Numbered from the stretch's first letter, positions 41,161-52,510 are shown. The stretch: 64,000 nucleotides of DNA from Symbiodinium sp. CCMP2592 (GCA_905221615.1 CAJNDT010006183.1:258501-322500); one strand, 5' to 3'. The notes: generated by a model from the letters alone, not told the origin. Program-made: numbers and translations.

Positions 41161-41270
41161 TAGAAGCTGCCCCCAACCTGTAGTAGTGGTATAATAGGAA
41201 TATAATAGGGCCCTAATATAATCCTTATAATAGCCTTATAGTCACTATTACAGGGTGGGGGCAGCTTCAA
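41161..41270. mobile_element. MITE family F, copy 2
   Basis: TAGAAGCTGCCCCCAACCTG and complement. AAACCCTAAACT flanks both ends, so it sits in telomere-like sequence. Confidence 0.75.
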
Positions 41271-41603
41271 ACCCTAAACTCCAAACCCTAAACCCACCAG
41301 AACATCATCCTAATCCCTGAACCCCTAGTTTCCGGACGCCCCGAAAAATCCTGCACCACAAAGTTCAAGGGGTTAGGACTCCTAGGGTCCGTCGGCGTGA
41401 TTAGGGGTGTTGGTGGCTTTAGCACCTTAGATGTCCTCGTGATGGTTTATTACCAAATTTGTATAGTATAAAACGAAACCCTATTCTAAGTTCTAAACAT
41501 GCAGGTGTGGCGACTTGAACCCGTATACTTGTGCCGCTTAGAGTGCCGCCACCCATTCCGCCCCCTTCAAACATCACCAATGCTCTCCCCCGGGCTCCAT
41601 GTT

Positions 41604-41714
41604 CTAGGACCCAGAGTAGGCCCTTATTCCCTTTTTAAGGGTTTAGGTTCCCTTATAATCCCCTTTATCCAAAAAAGGGCACCCTTTTTATTCCTGGGTT
41701 ACTCTTAGGTCTAG
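41604..41714. mobile_element. MITE family C, divergent copy
   Basis: CTAGGACCCAGAGTAGG ... GGTTACTCTTAGGTCTAG. Exact flank TGTT. Confidence 0.8.
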
Positions 41715-41799
41715 TGTTGTATTTCTACAAATTCTACAACAATAAACTACACCCCCGCCAGAAATGCGCGCGAGGGAAAACCAACCATATGGCTCTCGC

Positions 41800-41917
41800 C
41801 CTAAGGGTCCATGTATTCCTTTAGTACATACATTGGCCTTAATGTAGTCCCTAGTAATTTAGGTATTTTAGGGCCGAAGTATATACTATATGGGTACATA
41901 TACATGGACCCTCAGGG
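41800..41917. mobile_element. MITE family H, copy 2
   Basis: CCCTAAGGGTCCATGTA and complement GGACCCTCAGGG; loop longer than in copy 1. Confidence 0.65.
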
Positions 41918-42113
41918 TACCGCTCTTGGGGACTTGTTTAGTTTGCTGCGGTTTCTGGTAGGCGCATCTTTTCTCGGGATCTCCAACTTGTTCGCTTGTC
42001 TTCCGAGGGAATAGAGGTAACGGCTCTGTGTAGGCTTCAGCGTCTGAGGCATCGATGCGGCAAAAGAGTATCTGGGCCCAAGTCGGGGGTTTAGGGTTTA
42101 GAGTTTGGGGTTT

Positions 42114-42222
42114 ACCTACAGCCTCCATTGCAGTTCCTTTTTTGGTTCATTAATTTTCTGGTTAGGTTCCTATACTAAAAATATGATTAACCCAAAAAGG
42201 GACGACCATGGAGACTATAGGT
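42114..42222. mobile_element. MITE family V, copy 1
   Basis: ACCTACAGCCTCCATTGCAG ... ATGGAGACTATAGGT. Second copy 57,370. Confidence 0.7.
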
Positions 42223-42492
42223 GTAGGTTAAGGATTTGGGATGTTTGGGTGCTATCAGGGCCGTATCTTCAGAGCTTCAACTGGGAGTTTCCACGACGGC
42301 TGCGTAAGTCTGAAGAGCAGGTTGTCCTGAGGCGGCAGGGCTATGAAGCCGTGACATCAAAGTTTAGGCTTCAGGGTCGAGGGTGAAGAATCCGCAATCG
42401 ATGTCTGCCCTCCATTTTCCCCGGCAGATTTGTTTCTGGTCAACTCGTTGAAAAATTATGCCCTGACTGTATACAAATGTCCTAGACTGATT

Positions 42493-42604
42493 CTAGGATG
42501 CCCAGTAGTACCCTTATTCCCTTTTTGTAGTCCTAGGTTCCTTATAAAGTTACCCAATACCAAAAAGAGAGGCCTTTTTATTCTTAGGTTACTGGGTATC
42601 CTAG
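42493..42604. mobile_element. MITE family C, copy 4
   Basis: Standard 112-bp copy. A 15-bp word TGTCCTAGACTGATT abuts the left end (42,478-42,492) and recurs at 42,611-42,625 after 6 bp. Confidence 0.85.
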
Positions 42605-43101
42605 TCCAACTGTCCTAGACTGATTCCTGAACTTTTGGCAATGGTCCGAAGAAGGAAGCCCCGAAAGCCCAACTGACCGGACTATCTCGCACTCCCTGAA
42701 ACCCCAAACTCGCTAGGCTGGGATGCAGGATTGTGAGGTGGGGTTCAGCTGCAAAAGTTGGATACGCTTTCTATAGCTATTTACAAGGTGGTGTTTGTTT
42801 CAGGTTCAGGATGTAAGTGCAGGAAAGCAGGGACTTGCTACTCTACACACCCCTGCTTGGATCTACGGTCAAGATGTAAGTTTTAGTTTGGTCCTTAAAA
42901 TCCCAAAGCCTAGTATTCCCAAAGCCCAAGCCGTCAACTCGAAGCCATACCCGCAGGGTATGAGTGTGTCCTTACCTACATAATTAACCTTACTTACTAA
43001 AGTCCCTGGGTCCTCTAAACCCTCAACCCTAAACCATCGTAACAGCGGGGGACCCTTGGACACAAGGACAAGGGCACTGCACATGAAAAGAAAACTTGAA
43101 C

Positions 43102-43235
43102 TCCAAGGGTAAAAGGACGGACCCTTAATGAGGACCCCTAGGTATTTACCCTGAATGTAGCCGTTATATACCCATTATATAGCCCACTATAGGGTAAGGG
43201 TCCCCATGAAGGGTCCCTCCTATTATTATTATTAT

Positions 43236-43270
<35 letters not shown>

Positions 43271-43337
43271 TTATTATTATTATTACTCTTATTATTATTA
43301 TTATTATCGGACATCAGTCCCTCCTTTTCCCCTTTGA
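43102..43337. mobile_element. MITE family D, copy with microsatellite insert
   Basis: TCCAAGGGTAAAAGG ... CCCCTTTGA, flanks TGAAC/TAAAC. GTCCCTCC occurs at 43,213-43,220 and 43,317-43,324, bracketing a (TAT)n(AGT)n(TTA)n tract absent from the other two D copies. Confidence 0.8.
43221..43308. repeat. (TAT)n-(TAG)n-(TTA)n microsatellite
   Basis: Trinucleotide runs with ATT/AGT composition, roughly symmetric around the AGT block, inside a family D element. Confidence 0.9.
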
Positions 43338-43419
43338 TAAACCCAAAACCCTAAACAAATACCCTAAGCCCCCAACCCGATGCACGAAGCCCAAAAAAAT
43401 GCCATACAACCCAAGGCAG

Positions 43420-43520
43420 TGCTCTAGGGTTTAGGGGTTTAGGGTTTAAGGGTTTAGGGTTTAGGGGTTTAGGGGCTTAAGGTTTAGGTGTTTAGGGTTT
43501 ATAAGGGGTCTAGGGTTTAT
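43420..43520. repeat. TTTAGGG variant array
   Basis: TTTAGGG, TTTAGGGG and TTTAAGGG units. Confidence 0.8.
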
Positions 43521-43894
43521 AGCTGCGTGAAGAAATCGACGAGGGTTCTGGGGCCGTTCAATAATAATTCTACAGCACAGAGGCCGAAGGACTTTTTGTT
43601 CCTGGCAGGTTGAGGCCTCTAGGTGAGCCCGACACCGACACCCCTAAACTTAAAAGCCTTGAACTTGAAGCCCAAATTAATCCAAAGCCCCGAACAGCAA
43701 AAAATGATGGCCCAGCACCCATGGAAGGGTGTTATTCTACATATTTGTGGGGCTCAGGTTTGACGACTAGACCTCCAAACTTACGCTTCTCCGTGCTTCT
43801 GAGGAAGGCTTCGAAAATCTTCTCGAAGTTGGACTACTGCATCCTGAGAAGTCCGCAGCAGGCATGCCTTGGGGATCCTCATGTTTGCTTATGT

Positions 43895-43997
43895 GGGTGG
43901 TTGTCAATATTAGGGTCCCCTTTGAGGGTCCTTATTATTCTACCGCATCTAGTGTTTAAGGTGCCCCCAAAAGGGGCCATAATTTTGACAACCACCC
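43895..43997. mobile_element. MITE family G, copy 2
   Basis: GGGTGGTTGTCAATATTAGG and complement. Exact flank ATGT. Confidence 0.85.
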
Positions 43998-44447
43998 ATG
44001 TGTGTTTTCGGGCCTGTTCTCGGTTATGGAGTGCCATGCTTTCATACTTTCGAGACCTGTTCCTTAAAGGATCCATTAAGAAATCTCCCTGGCTGAATCC
44101 CAGTTTAGGCTTCTGTGCTTTAGGGTTTAGGAAAGTTTAGGGTTTGGGGTCTAGGGTTTAGGGTTTGTCGTGGAACAGTGCGTAGGTGACAGTATCTTGC
44201 GACATGGCTGTGTCGAGTGCATCGTACTATGGCGATGAGCTGTGAAAGCTTGCCTATGGAAGATTTTTCCTTCCGTCTTTCCCACCCCTCGCCATATAAG
44301 GTGGCCGAACCCACCCATTAGAGACTAGGGTTTAGCAGGGTGATGTGAGGGGGTTTTGGGTTGAACGGGGCGAAGATTCTGCACGGGCTCCACATAATCC
44401 GTACATTTGTGTACATTGATGCTTGTGTTGCATTTGTGCATGTGTAA

Positions 44448-44482
44448 CATGCATGCATGCATGCATGCATGCATGCATGCCT
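44448..44482. repeat. (ATGC)n microsatellite
   Basis: CATGCATGCATG run of about eight tetranucleotides. Confidence 0.9.
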
Positions 44483-44548
44483 GCCTCCACCCATGCATAC
44501 GCAGCACATGCATGGTTCTATATGTATGTATACATAAGTGTTTATACG

Positions 44549-44672
<124 letters not shown>

Positions 44673-44949
44673 GCGTGCGAGTCGCACATTTGCGTCATTT
44701 GCCTGTCTGCCTGATTGCATTGTTGCCATCATAGCTCATGTCTTGACTAGATATCTAGAATCTAGACTACTATTGACCACATCTCGGGTCAATTTAAGGC
44801 AGAATCGGAACCAAACATTTCTGATCATCGGCGCTGTTGCACAAATCGGTGCCCTATGCTGTGATTTAAGCGAAAAGCACCATACCTCATTCCGAATTCG
44901 GCCCTTGATTCAGCACAGACCTGCAATCATGGTGTGAGGACTCCCTGTG

Positions 44950-45040
44950 CTTACCTTTGGTTAGTAGGGAAAGGAGGAATGGGGTAGAATTATAACTACT
45001 ATTACTACCATTCTTCCATTCCCTACGAACCAAAGGTAAG
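44950..45040. mobile_element. MITE family N, copy 1
   Basis: CTTACCTTTGGTTAGTAGGG and complement. Exact flank TGTG. Confidence 0.85.
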
Positions 45041-45116
45041 TGTGTAATCTAGGGACTGTTCCTTCTTGGCTTTAAGGGGTTCGTTATCGGTCCAAGGACT
45101 TATTAGTTATTACAAA

Positions 45117-45228
45117 CTAGGATGCCCAGTCGTACCCTTATTCCCTTTTTGTACTCCTAGGTTCCTTAAAAAGTTACCGAATACCAAAAAGAGAGCCCTT
45201 TTTATTCTTAGGTTGCTGGGTATGCTAA
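45117..45228. mobile_element. MITE family C, copy 5
   Basis: Mutated right end (GGTATGCTAA for GGTATCCTAG); flanks A-rich and uninformative. Confidence 0.8.
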
Positions 45229-45229
45229 A

Positions 45230-46290
45230 AAAGCATACAGGTGGGTTTAGAATCGGATTCCCCCGGAATCCCCCCCCGCAATGCGGGTACTTATAGTGTA
45301 GCCAGGAGTTGCAGCCCACAAAGTCCACTAAATACTTAACCCGTCACCCTAAACTCTGTACCCTAGCCCTTTCGAAATCCCAAGCCTCAGACCCTAAGCC
45401 GTAAACCCAAAGCCCTGAATGACGAGAAATGCTAAAGACGATCCACCGACGCGTGTTTTGTCATAGACTCCAAACTGGAATGTCCCGCTTAGGTCTTAAG
45501 GTTTAGTGTTTCGGATATAGGGCTTCAGTTTCATGTGCATAGGGTTGCGGGTTAAGTTTCGGGGCGGACGGGTATGGCTTTGGTTCAAGATTCAGCAGGT
45601 GGGAGGGGACTTTTGGTTCAGGATTCAGGGTTTTTGGTTTTGGGCCTAGTGGCCCAAAGCCCAACTCTTCAACTTTTGGGGCTTGTGTAGGAGAGTTTTA
45701 TTCGAAGATTTGAACGTTTCCCCCATAGGTATTTGGGAAATAAGTAGCTCCAATTATTACGGGCAGGCCTTATAGACCCGGGTAAGTAAAGGAAGCCTAG
45801 GAAATCCCGTAAAAGGACCCTATGCTAAAGTATCCCCATAGATCCCTTGTGGTAGCCCTTAAAGACCCTGTTAAAGGAACCCTGTTCTAATTATGAAGTC
45901 CCCTATAGCATCGCATCCTCATAGATCCCTTATAGTAGCCCTTATAGACCCCTTTAAAGGAACCTTATTCTAACTACTAAATATAGAACCCTACTACAGA
46001 TCGCTTTTAACAACCATCCCTTGTAGTGACCCTTTCAAATCCCTTAAAAAGGAACCGTTTAAAGGAACCCTATTGTAACTACTAAGGCCCCTACATTATG
46101 AAAGTTTCTTCAGGCATTAGTATACTATACCCCAGAAGCCTATTCTACTTATTCAGGCCCCTATAACTATAGTTTAGGCTACTTACTCTCCGGAACTATT
46201 TAGGCCCCTATGTTAGCATCGACACCCTTATAGTAACCCTTATAAGCCCTTTCAAAGGAACCGTTCAAAGGAACCCTGTTCTAATTCAAT
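45230..46290. repeat. Degenerate AAAGGAACC / AGGCCCCTA array
   Basis: From about 45,770: repeated words TAGATCCCTTATAGTAGCCC, CCTTTAAAGGAACCC, TTCTAAT.A.TAAGGCCCC in changing order, a decayed tandem or nested MITE array. No gene. Confidence 0.5.
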
Positions 46291-46625
46291 TAAGGCCCCT
46301 ATACCCTAAACCCTGTAAGCCCTACACCCTAGAAACCCCATAAACCCTATCGACCCTATAAACCCTAAACCCTATAAGCCCTAAGCCTGATAGACCCTAT
46401 AAACCCTATAAACTCTAAACCCTATATAAGCCCTAAGCCTTATAGACCCTATAAACCCTATAAACCCTAAACCCTATAAACCTCATAAAACCTATAAACC
46501 CTATAAAACCTATGAACCCTATATAAACCCTATAAACACTATAAACCTTAAACCCTATAAACCCTAAACCCTATAAACCCGAAACCCTATAAGCCCTAAA
46601 CCCTATAAGCCCTAAACCCTGCACC
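46291..46625. repeat. CCCTATAAACCCTAA array
   Basis: About 35 units alternating CCCTAAA and CCCTATAAA, the longest telomere-like variant array of the window. Confidence 0.9.
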
Positions 46626-46722
46626 TTTTTCTTTTGCTATAGGGCATAGTAACCCCTATAGATCCCTTAAAGGGAACCGCTTAAAGGAAACTATACTCTT
46701 TTTCTTTGGGCCCCCGATGTTA

Positions 46723-46840
46723 CTTGGAAGGGCAGGGGACTTAGTAAGTAGGTTATAAGTAGGGTTATAATTGGGGTAACTCCATTTAGGGTACTTATAA
46801 CTCTACTTAAGTTACTTACTAAGTCCCCTGCCCTTCCAAG
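46723..46840. mobile_element. MITE family A, copy
   Basis: Standard ends, TA flanks; small deletion in the right arm. Confidence 0.85.
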
Positions 46841-47498
46841 TAGAATCGCCTCCAGGGCCAGCTCTGTGCCAGCCACTTTGTCTCCCACGACATGTCACGA
46901 CGCTTGGCCAGAACTTAGGGGCTTAGAGGTTTGGGGGTTTAGGGCTCCTGTAAAAGGGGTCTATAAGGGCTGCTATAAGGGATCTATAGGGATACTATAA
47001 TACAAAGCCTTATTTTCATTGTTAAGTTCCCTATATCACAGAACCCTTCTAGTAACACTTTTAGAGGAGCCCTTCAAGCAGCCCCACGCTGTTCATTCAG
47101 GCCGCTAGTGTGAGCACACAAAGCCCCGATGCTCCTTTACCCTCAACGGTTTAGGGTTTAGACAGAACCCGACAGCCCAAGCCTGCCTTAAACTTCCAGG
47201 ACCATATCCGAATTTTTGGTAGGTGCGTCCTATAAATCCCAGATTGAATCTATCCGGGACCTACCAAAAACGATTAGGGTCCGGCAGTTTCCGGTAAACC
47301 TTGAGCCCTCCTGGGATCGTCCCTCCTTTTGGAAGCTGAGGCATATGTCATGGAACTCTTATGGAACCCTGATAGCACCCTTCGTAACGGATTCCCTAAT
47401 GGAGCCTTTTTCTATTCCCTAAATCCTGTGGGCCCTAACCCCTAAACCGCTGAGCCCCTAAACCCTCAGCCCTATTCCCTAGATCCCAAATCTCATAG

Positions 47499-47611
47499 GA
47501 GGTCAAAAGGGGTTTTAGCCCATGGGGGTTTAGTACGGATTAGGGTTACCATAATGGGGTTCATATTAAGGAGTCCCTACCCCAAGAATCTTAAACCCCC
47601 TTTTTGGCCTC
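47499..47611. mobile_element. MITE family K, copy 2
   Basis: GAGGTCAAAAGGGG ... CCCTTTTTGGCCTC. Confidence 0.7.
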
Positions 47612-47762
47612 CCATCAAAATCAACGCCCTACGCCCCCGGAGATCTGAGGTGAGGCCTTATCTGCTAATGTGGAGGGCGCCAGCCTTCCGCGCATGACAG
47701 AGATTTGGGCTGCGACCTCGGTGCCCTTTTGGGGTTGAGGGGTTGAGGGTTTAGGGTCTATA

Positions 47763-47839
47763 GGGGCCTATACTGTTCTGGGGGTCTCTGAAAGGTATTA
47801 TAGTGGGCCCCAGAACCCTATTCTCATCATTTCGGCCCT
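47763..47839. mobile_element. MITE family L, copy 5 (short)
   Basis: GGGGCCTATACTGTTCTGG start; TTCGGCCCTTA end; shortened. Confidence 0.5.
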
Positions 47840-47893
47840 TATGCTAGGTAACCTTTAACCTTCATGGGGTACTGTACTCCCTATCTAACCTTA

Positions 47894-48013
47894 CTTGGAA
47901 GGGCAGGGGACTCAGTAAGTAGGTTATAAGTAGAGCTATAAGTACCCTAAATGGAGTTATCCCAATTATAACCCTACTTATAACCTACTTACTAAGTCCC
48001 CTGCCCCTCCAAG
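47894..48013. mobile_element. MITE family A, copy
   Basis: Standard ends, TA flanks; outside these CTAACCT/AGGTTAG extends the symmetry. Confidence 0.85.
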
Positions 48014-48097
48014 TAAAGGTTAGTTAACCTTGGGTTCCCGGACAAGTAAGGTGCTTCTGAGGCCCCGAAAAGACTGAAAAAACTCGAGGATCCTCTA

Positions 48098-48209
48098 CTA
48101 GGATGCCCAGTACTACCCTTATTCCCTTTTTGTAGTCCTAGGTTCCTTACAAAGTTACCCAATACCAAAAAGAGAGGCCTTTTTATTCTTAGGTTACTGG
48201 GTATCCTAG
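48098..48209. mobile_element. MITE family C, copy 6
   Basis: Standard copy; flanks TCTA/ATAA do not match. Confidence 0.85.
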
Positions 48210-48342
48210 ATAAGCCGCCTTATGACAGGGTTTAGGGTTGGGGACGGTTTAGGGTTTAAGGTCCAGGAGGGTTAGGTGCTTACTTGGAGGTTCGTTTAGG
48301 ATGGGTTTAGTTTAAGGTTCCGTTTAGTGTTTCAGCCTGGAT

Positions 48343-48775
48343 GTGAAGGGGCTCATAAGAATTCGCTTGTTCGGGAACGCGATCGCGGCTTATTGGGCCT
48401 GCGCCAACAGGATCGGCTTCTCTTCTATCAGGTATGCCCCTTTGCCGCGACATTCTCTTCACATTGGTTCTCCCGCTGAGGCGGGTTCTTCACAAGGTGT
48501 CTCCACTTGCTTGTATGGCTTTCGCACATGTTTGTGCTTGATGTGGACGACCTTCCGTTGTGGCAGAATGCGCGGGTACTGGGTCTGAGCGCATCGCTTG
48601 TACTGGCCTTTTGCACGTTCTTTAGCATCCCACTGAGCTGGAAGAAGCTTCAACTCGGCCTAGTAATCACATGGATCGGCTGGGAACTGAACTTTGGGGC
48701 AGGATGCTTCACCTTGCCAGAAGTCGAGCATCTGAAACTCCTCGCACAGGTCGAGCACTGCTTACGGCACCATTT
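48343..48775 (+). pseudogene. Decayed retroelement reverse-transcriptase fragment
   Basis: Frame 1 part (from 48,343): RIRLFGNAIAAYWACANRIG. Frame 3 part (from about 48,490): HLLVWLSHMFVLDVDDLPLW, ..SIPLSWKKLQLGLVITWIGW, ELNFGAGCFTLPE. The DVDD fits the [YF]xDD catalytic motif of RT palm domains, and SWKK...WIGW fits the following strands of DIRS/gypsy-like RTs. At least one frameshift near 48,430-48,480, no full-length pol frame, so a pseudogene fragment. Element type is inferred. Confidence 0.55.
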
Positions 48776-48839
48776 GAGTTCGGTTTGCCGCCTTTGTTTA
48801 GGGTTCGTTTGCGAATTCCGGTTAAGGTTTCGTTAATGT

Positions 48840-51000
48840 TTCCTTTCAGCTTGCTGTTTAACGTTCCATTTAGGGTTCTGTATAGATTCGTTAGAGGTAC
48901 GTTTAAGGTTTCGTTTGGGACCTAGGGCTTAGGGAAGATGGTAAACTGTGTATGTTCATAATGTTATGGGGTTCTTTGGGCGGTTGTTTTTTCTAGCTCT
49001 AGAACCGCTATCTTGACTAGCGACTGCTCGATCCGCAGATGCTGAACCCTAAACCCTATAAACCCTGAACCCTAATCATAACCCTAAACCCTGAACCCTG
49101 AACCCTAATCATAACCCTAAACCCTAAACCCTAAACCCTGAACCCGAATCATACCCCTTAACCGTAAAGCCGGGCCCCTTTATGAGATCCTTAAGTCGTG
49201 GGACCAAGCCTTGAGGTTCCAGACCCTATTACTTGGCGGCTCAGTGGACCGAGTTCAGGGTTGTAGGGTGTAGGGATTCGGGGTTTAGGGTTTAAGGTCT
49301 TGGGGTTTAGGGTTTAAGGGTTTAGGGTTTAGGGCTTAGGGTTTGAGGGTTTAGGGCTTAAGGATTCAGGGTTTAGGGTTTTAGGGTTTAAGGATATGTG
49401 TTTCGGGAATTTGTTCTAGACATATCTATATCTAAAGCTGTAGCTATCGCAATGAGTCAGAATAGGCCCAAGCAGGGTACCTCAAACCGCATTGGTAAGT
49501 TATAAGCTACCTACTAAGCCGCCTGATCCATTTGAAGCAACCCTATAGATCCCCTTACGGGAACCGTGTAGATCGCTTTAATCGCAGCCCCTAAACCTTC
49601 AGCCCCCTTTTAAGCATGGCCCAGCAGAGCCATTGGACATCTCAGATCGACCATGACGATTTTCCAGCTTGGCTTTGCGACTGTCCGGCCGGCAGGTGGG
49701 CCGGAGAAGTTGAGACCAAGAGCAGGTTGCCAGTGTTGGCATAGAGTTTAGGACCATGAAAATCTGTAGGATGGTATAGTAGAGGTCGGCACTCAGGAAC
49801 TATATGAAACGAGAGATCTTAGCACTAGTTCTGCAAGCCGCTGTTGGTGGGTCAGGCATTGGGGTGCATGGTTAGCCCTCGGATTTCGAGTTTAGGGGGG
49901 TTTCGGGTTTGCAGACTTGGCGCCGCGGTGTTGCAAGCCAAGGTCCTGTCGTAATCATGATCGGCAGTGATCATGACCATTGTGACGATATGTGACGATC
50001 ATGACCACCACCACCACCACTACCACCACCACCACCACCACCACCACTACCACTGGCACCGCCATGCCACTGTTCTGTGATGTTCATTTCTGGCGTAAAG
50101 GATGGACGCGTTGTCTTTACGTCGTCGCTCATGTCGTTGGCGCTTTCACCAGTGCCACTTAGTCACGGTTTAAGCACATCCCGAGCGGACGTCCCAGACT
50201 TCCGACATCAAAGCCCATTTGCAAGAGTTGAAGTAAGCCCCAAACCCTAAACTCTAAACTCCCGAACCTTCAACCCTAAACAAGCTAGCCCTAAAGCCCC
50301 AAACCCCAAAGTTTGAACAGGCCTAAACCCCCTAAACCCCTAAGCCCTGCACCCTGAACAACCCTAAACCCCAAACCACTAAAAGCAACTAAACCCCTCA
50401 ACCCCACACCTGTAAAAACAAGCAGATTCCTAAATCCTCCACCGTCAGGTACGGCCCGAACGGAACGGACTGCCAGCTATGCAAAGAACCCTGTCTTTGC
50501 CAGTTTTGGGTTCGGAGAGTTTATCGTTTAGACCATACTGCAGGGTTGTAGTATGGTTTCGTCCGTTCTTAGCTTGTCGCATAAGTTTCCGATGTTCCTA
50601 AACCCTAAACCCTTTCCCATTAGTATAACCCCAAGTCCCAAACCCTAAACTCTATAAACCTCACACCCCGAAACCTTGAACCCTTAAACCCTGAACCCTA
50701 AACCTAGGCTGAGTTCTCCCGGAATCCGCATCCGAATCAGCAGCTGCCAAGGACAACCATTACTGCCCTGCGGCTGGAGATGGGGACGTTGTGGGACCCT
50801 GAGAAGCGTCAAGGCTTTAGGGGTTTAGGTTTTGGGGTTTGGGGTCTTAGGGGTTTCGGTTTAGGGACTTGGAGTTTTCATTAGGGACTAGGGGTTCTGG
50901 CTTTAGGGTTAGGTAGTCGGGACGTGAAGCGAGCTGATGTGAGACGAAGGCCTCAAACCGCCAAACCTGTCGCCTGCTTTCAGCATCATCCGCAGTTTGG
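48840..51000. other. Telomere-like motif field, no gene
   Basis: CCCTAAA/CCCTGAACCC clusters at 49,045-49,150, TTTAGGG at 49,260-49,400, CCCTAAA variants at 50,235-50,410 and 50,600-50,705. Frames are short and unsupported. Confidence 0.5.
50005..50058. repeat. (CCA)n microsatellite
   Basis: CCACCACCA run with two CTA interruptions, preceded by GATCATGAC repeats. Confidence 0.9.
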
Positions 51001-51010
51001 CCTTACTATA

Positions 51011-51120
51011 GGGGCCTTACCAATTACCTATGCTACGTTTTGTTTTTTTTTTTGGGGGGGGTCCTTGTTCGAAGTATAGTAGAATATACACCGAAACCCT
51101 ATTCTAATCATGAAGGCCCC
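51011..51120. mobile_element. MITE family L, copy 6
   Basis: GGGGCCTTACCAATTACC start, TGAAGGCCCC end, TA flanks. Confidence 0.65.
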
Positions 51121-51421
51121 TACATTAGCTTCGACAGCCAGGAGTCCCCCAAGGGCTGTGTAATATAGGGACCTTAATAGTTAGACTGGGGCTTTGGGGA
51201 CCATCATACTACAATTTTGGTAAGGAACCACCGCAAAAAAAAAACACGTATAGGTAATTTTGTAGGATCCTATTTTTCGGGGATTCTAGGACCCTTAATA
51301 GGGTCACTATATTCTGGGATTTGTGTACCTGGATCTCAGGGTTTACTTGGCACACGATTGCTTTTCTAAGTCAGATCGTATCTTCAACGCCCGTGCCCTC
51401 AGCCCTAAACCCTAAGCCCTA

Positions 51422-51539
51422 CTTGGAAGGGCAGGGGACTTAGCAAGTAGGTTATAAGTAGGGTTAATTGGGGTAACTCCATTTAGGGTACTTATAACTC
51501 TACTTATAACCTACTTGCTAAGTCCCCTGCCCTTCCAAG
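51422..51539. mobile_element. MITE family A, copy
   Basis: CTTGGAAGGGCAGGGGACTT and complement, TA flanks; both arms carry the same AGCAAGT change (TTAGTAAGT to TTAGCAAGT), so arms have been homogenised or the copy derives from a variant source. Confidence 0.85.
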
Positions 51540-51593
51540 TAAGCCTCAAAACCCTAAACCCTAAGACCAGGGCCGGGCTTTCAACATGTGGCG

Positions 51594-51619
51594 GTTTCCG
51601 AAAATTGGGGACCCTAATA
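51594..51619. mobile_element. MITE family M, left-end fragment
   Basis: GTTTCCGAAAATTGGGG then CCCTAATA, ending where family N begins. Confidence 0.6.
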
Positions 51620-51829
51620 CTTACCTTTGGTTAGTAGGGAATGGAGGAATGGGGTACAAGTATAGCTACTATTACTACCCTTCTTCCATTCCCTACTAAC
51701 CAAAGCTACTATTTGCTTAAGAACCCCCAAAAAATAAAAAAAACATATATATATTCCTTATGGGGGGTAATATACGGATTATTATTTTTATTTTTTGGTG
51801 GTTTCTTAAGCAAATAGTAGAAAGGCAAG
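51620..51829. mobile_element. MITE family N, copy split by an E element
   Basis: CTTACCTTTGGTTAGTAGGG to CCAAAG, then E, then GCAAG. Removing E and one AAAG restores CCAAAGGCAAG, matching the N terminus. Confidence 0.85.
51706..51820. mobile_element. MITE family E, copy 4, nested in N
   Basis: CTACTATTTGCTTAAGAAC and complement. Exact flank AAAG. Confidence 0.9.
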
Positions 51830-51917
51830 TAAAGCAAACACCCTAACCGAAGCCCAAAATCCTGAAGCCGAAAGACGAAACCCCGAACCCCAGGCCCGAA
51901 AACCAGAATGCTAAAGC

Positions 51918-52013
51918 TTACCCTGGGGCTCCTTAGTAGTTCCTTTTTGGGATTACCTTACAGGATTCTATATATGAGCCCCAAAAAGGAACTACTAAGG
52001 AGCCCTAGGGTAA
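51918..52013. mobile_element. MITE-like family O
   Basis: TTACCCTGGGGCTCCTTAGT and AGTTCCTTTTTGGG with complement. Single copy seen. Confidence 0.7.
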
Positions 52014-52063
52014 ACCAGGAACCCTAACATGCTTCCGTGGAAAACACCAGGCAGGAAGACCTT

Positions 52064-52183
52064 CTTGGAAGGGCAGGGGACTTAGTAAGTAGGTGATAAG
52101 TAGGGTTATAATTGGGGTAACTCCATTTAGGGTACGTAAAACTCTACTTATAACCAACTTACTGAGTCCCCTGCCCATCCAAG
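52064..52183. mobile_element. MITE family A, copy
   Basis: Standard ends with point changes; flanks not TA. Confidence 0.8.
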
Positions 52184-52510
52184 TTTGATTGAACTTCGAG
52201 AGTTTCACAGCATTGGCCCGAAGCTGAAGCACGCGGCGCTGCGACTCTCGGCTTGCCCAGCGACCCCGAAAAGGAAGCTCCGGATGAGGATCGACTCTCC
52301 GGCCAGACTGAGGAGGCACATCCCCAGGAAGGGGGAAGGGACATTCCCACGAAAGGATCAGTAATGAGGCCTCTTATCACGTACTCCAATTGCTCCAAGT
52401 CTTACCGCAAGGGAGGTAAAGGCGGGGGAGGAGGGAGGAGAGGCGGCAAGGACATATTTTCCCACAGTGGCCTTCGTTCTCATGATCCTCCACCGCAGAA
52501 CTCTTGATCC
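52184..52510. other. Unique segment with 84-codon frame
   Basis: + strand frame 52,253-52,507 reads Asp/Glu-rich, then Lys/Gly-rich (SYRKGGKGGGGGRRGGKDIF). No telomere motif inside. Could be a captured gene piece next to family A; not supported further. Confidence 0.25.
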
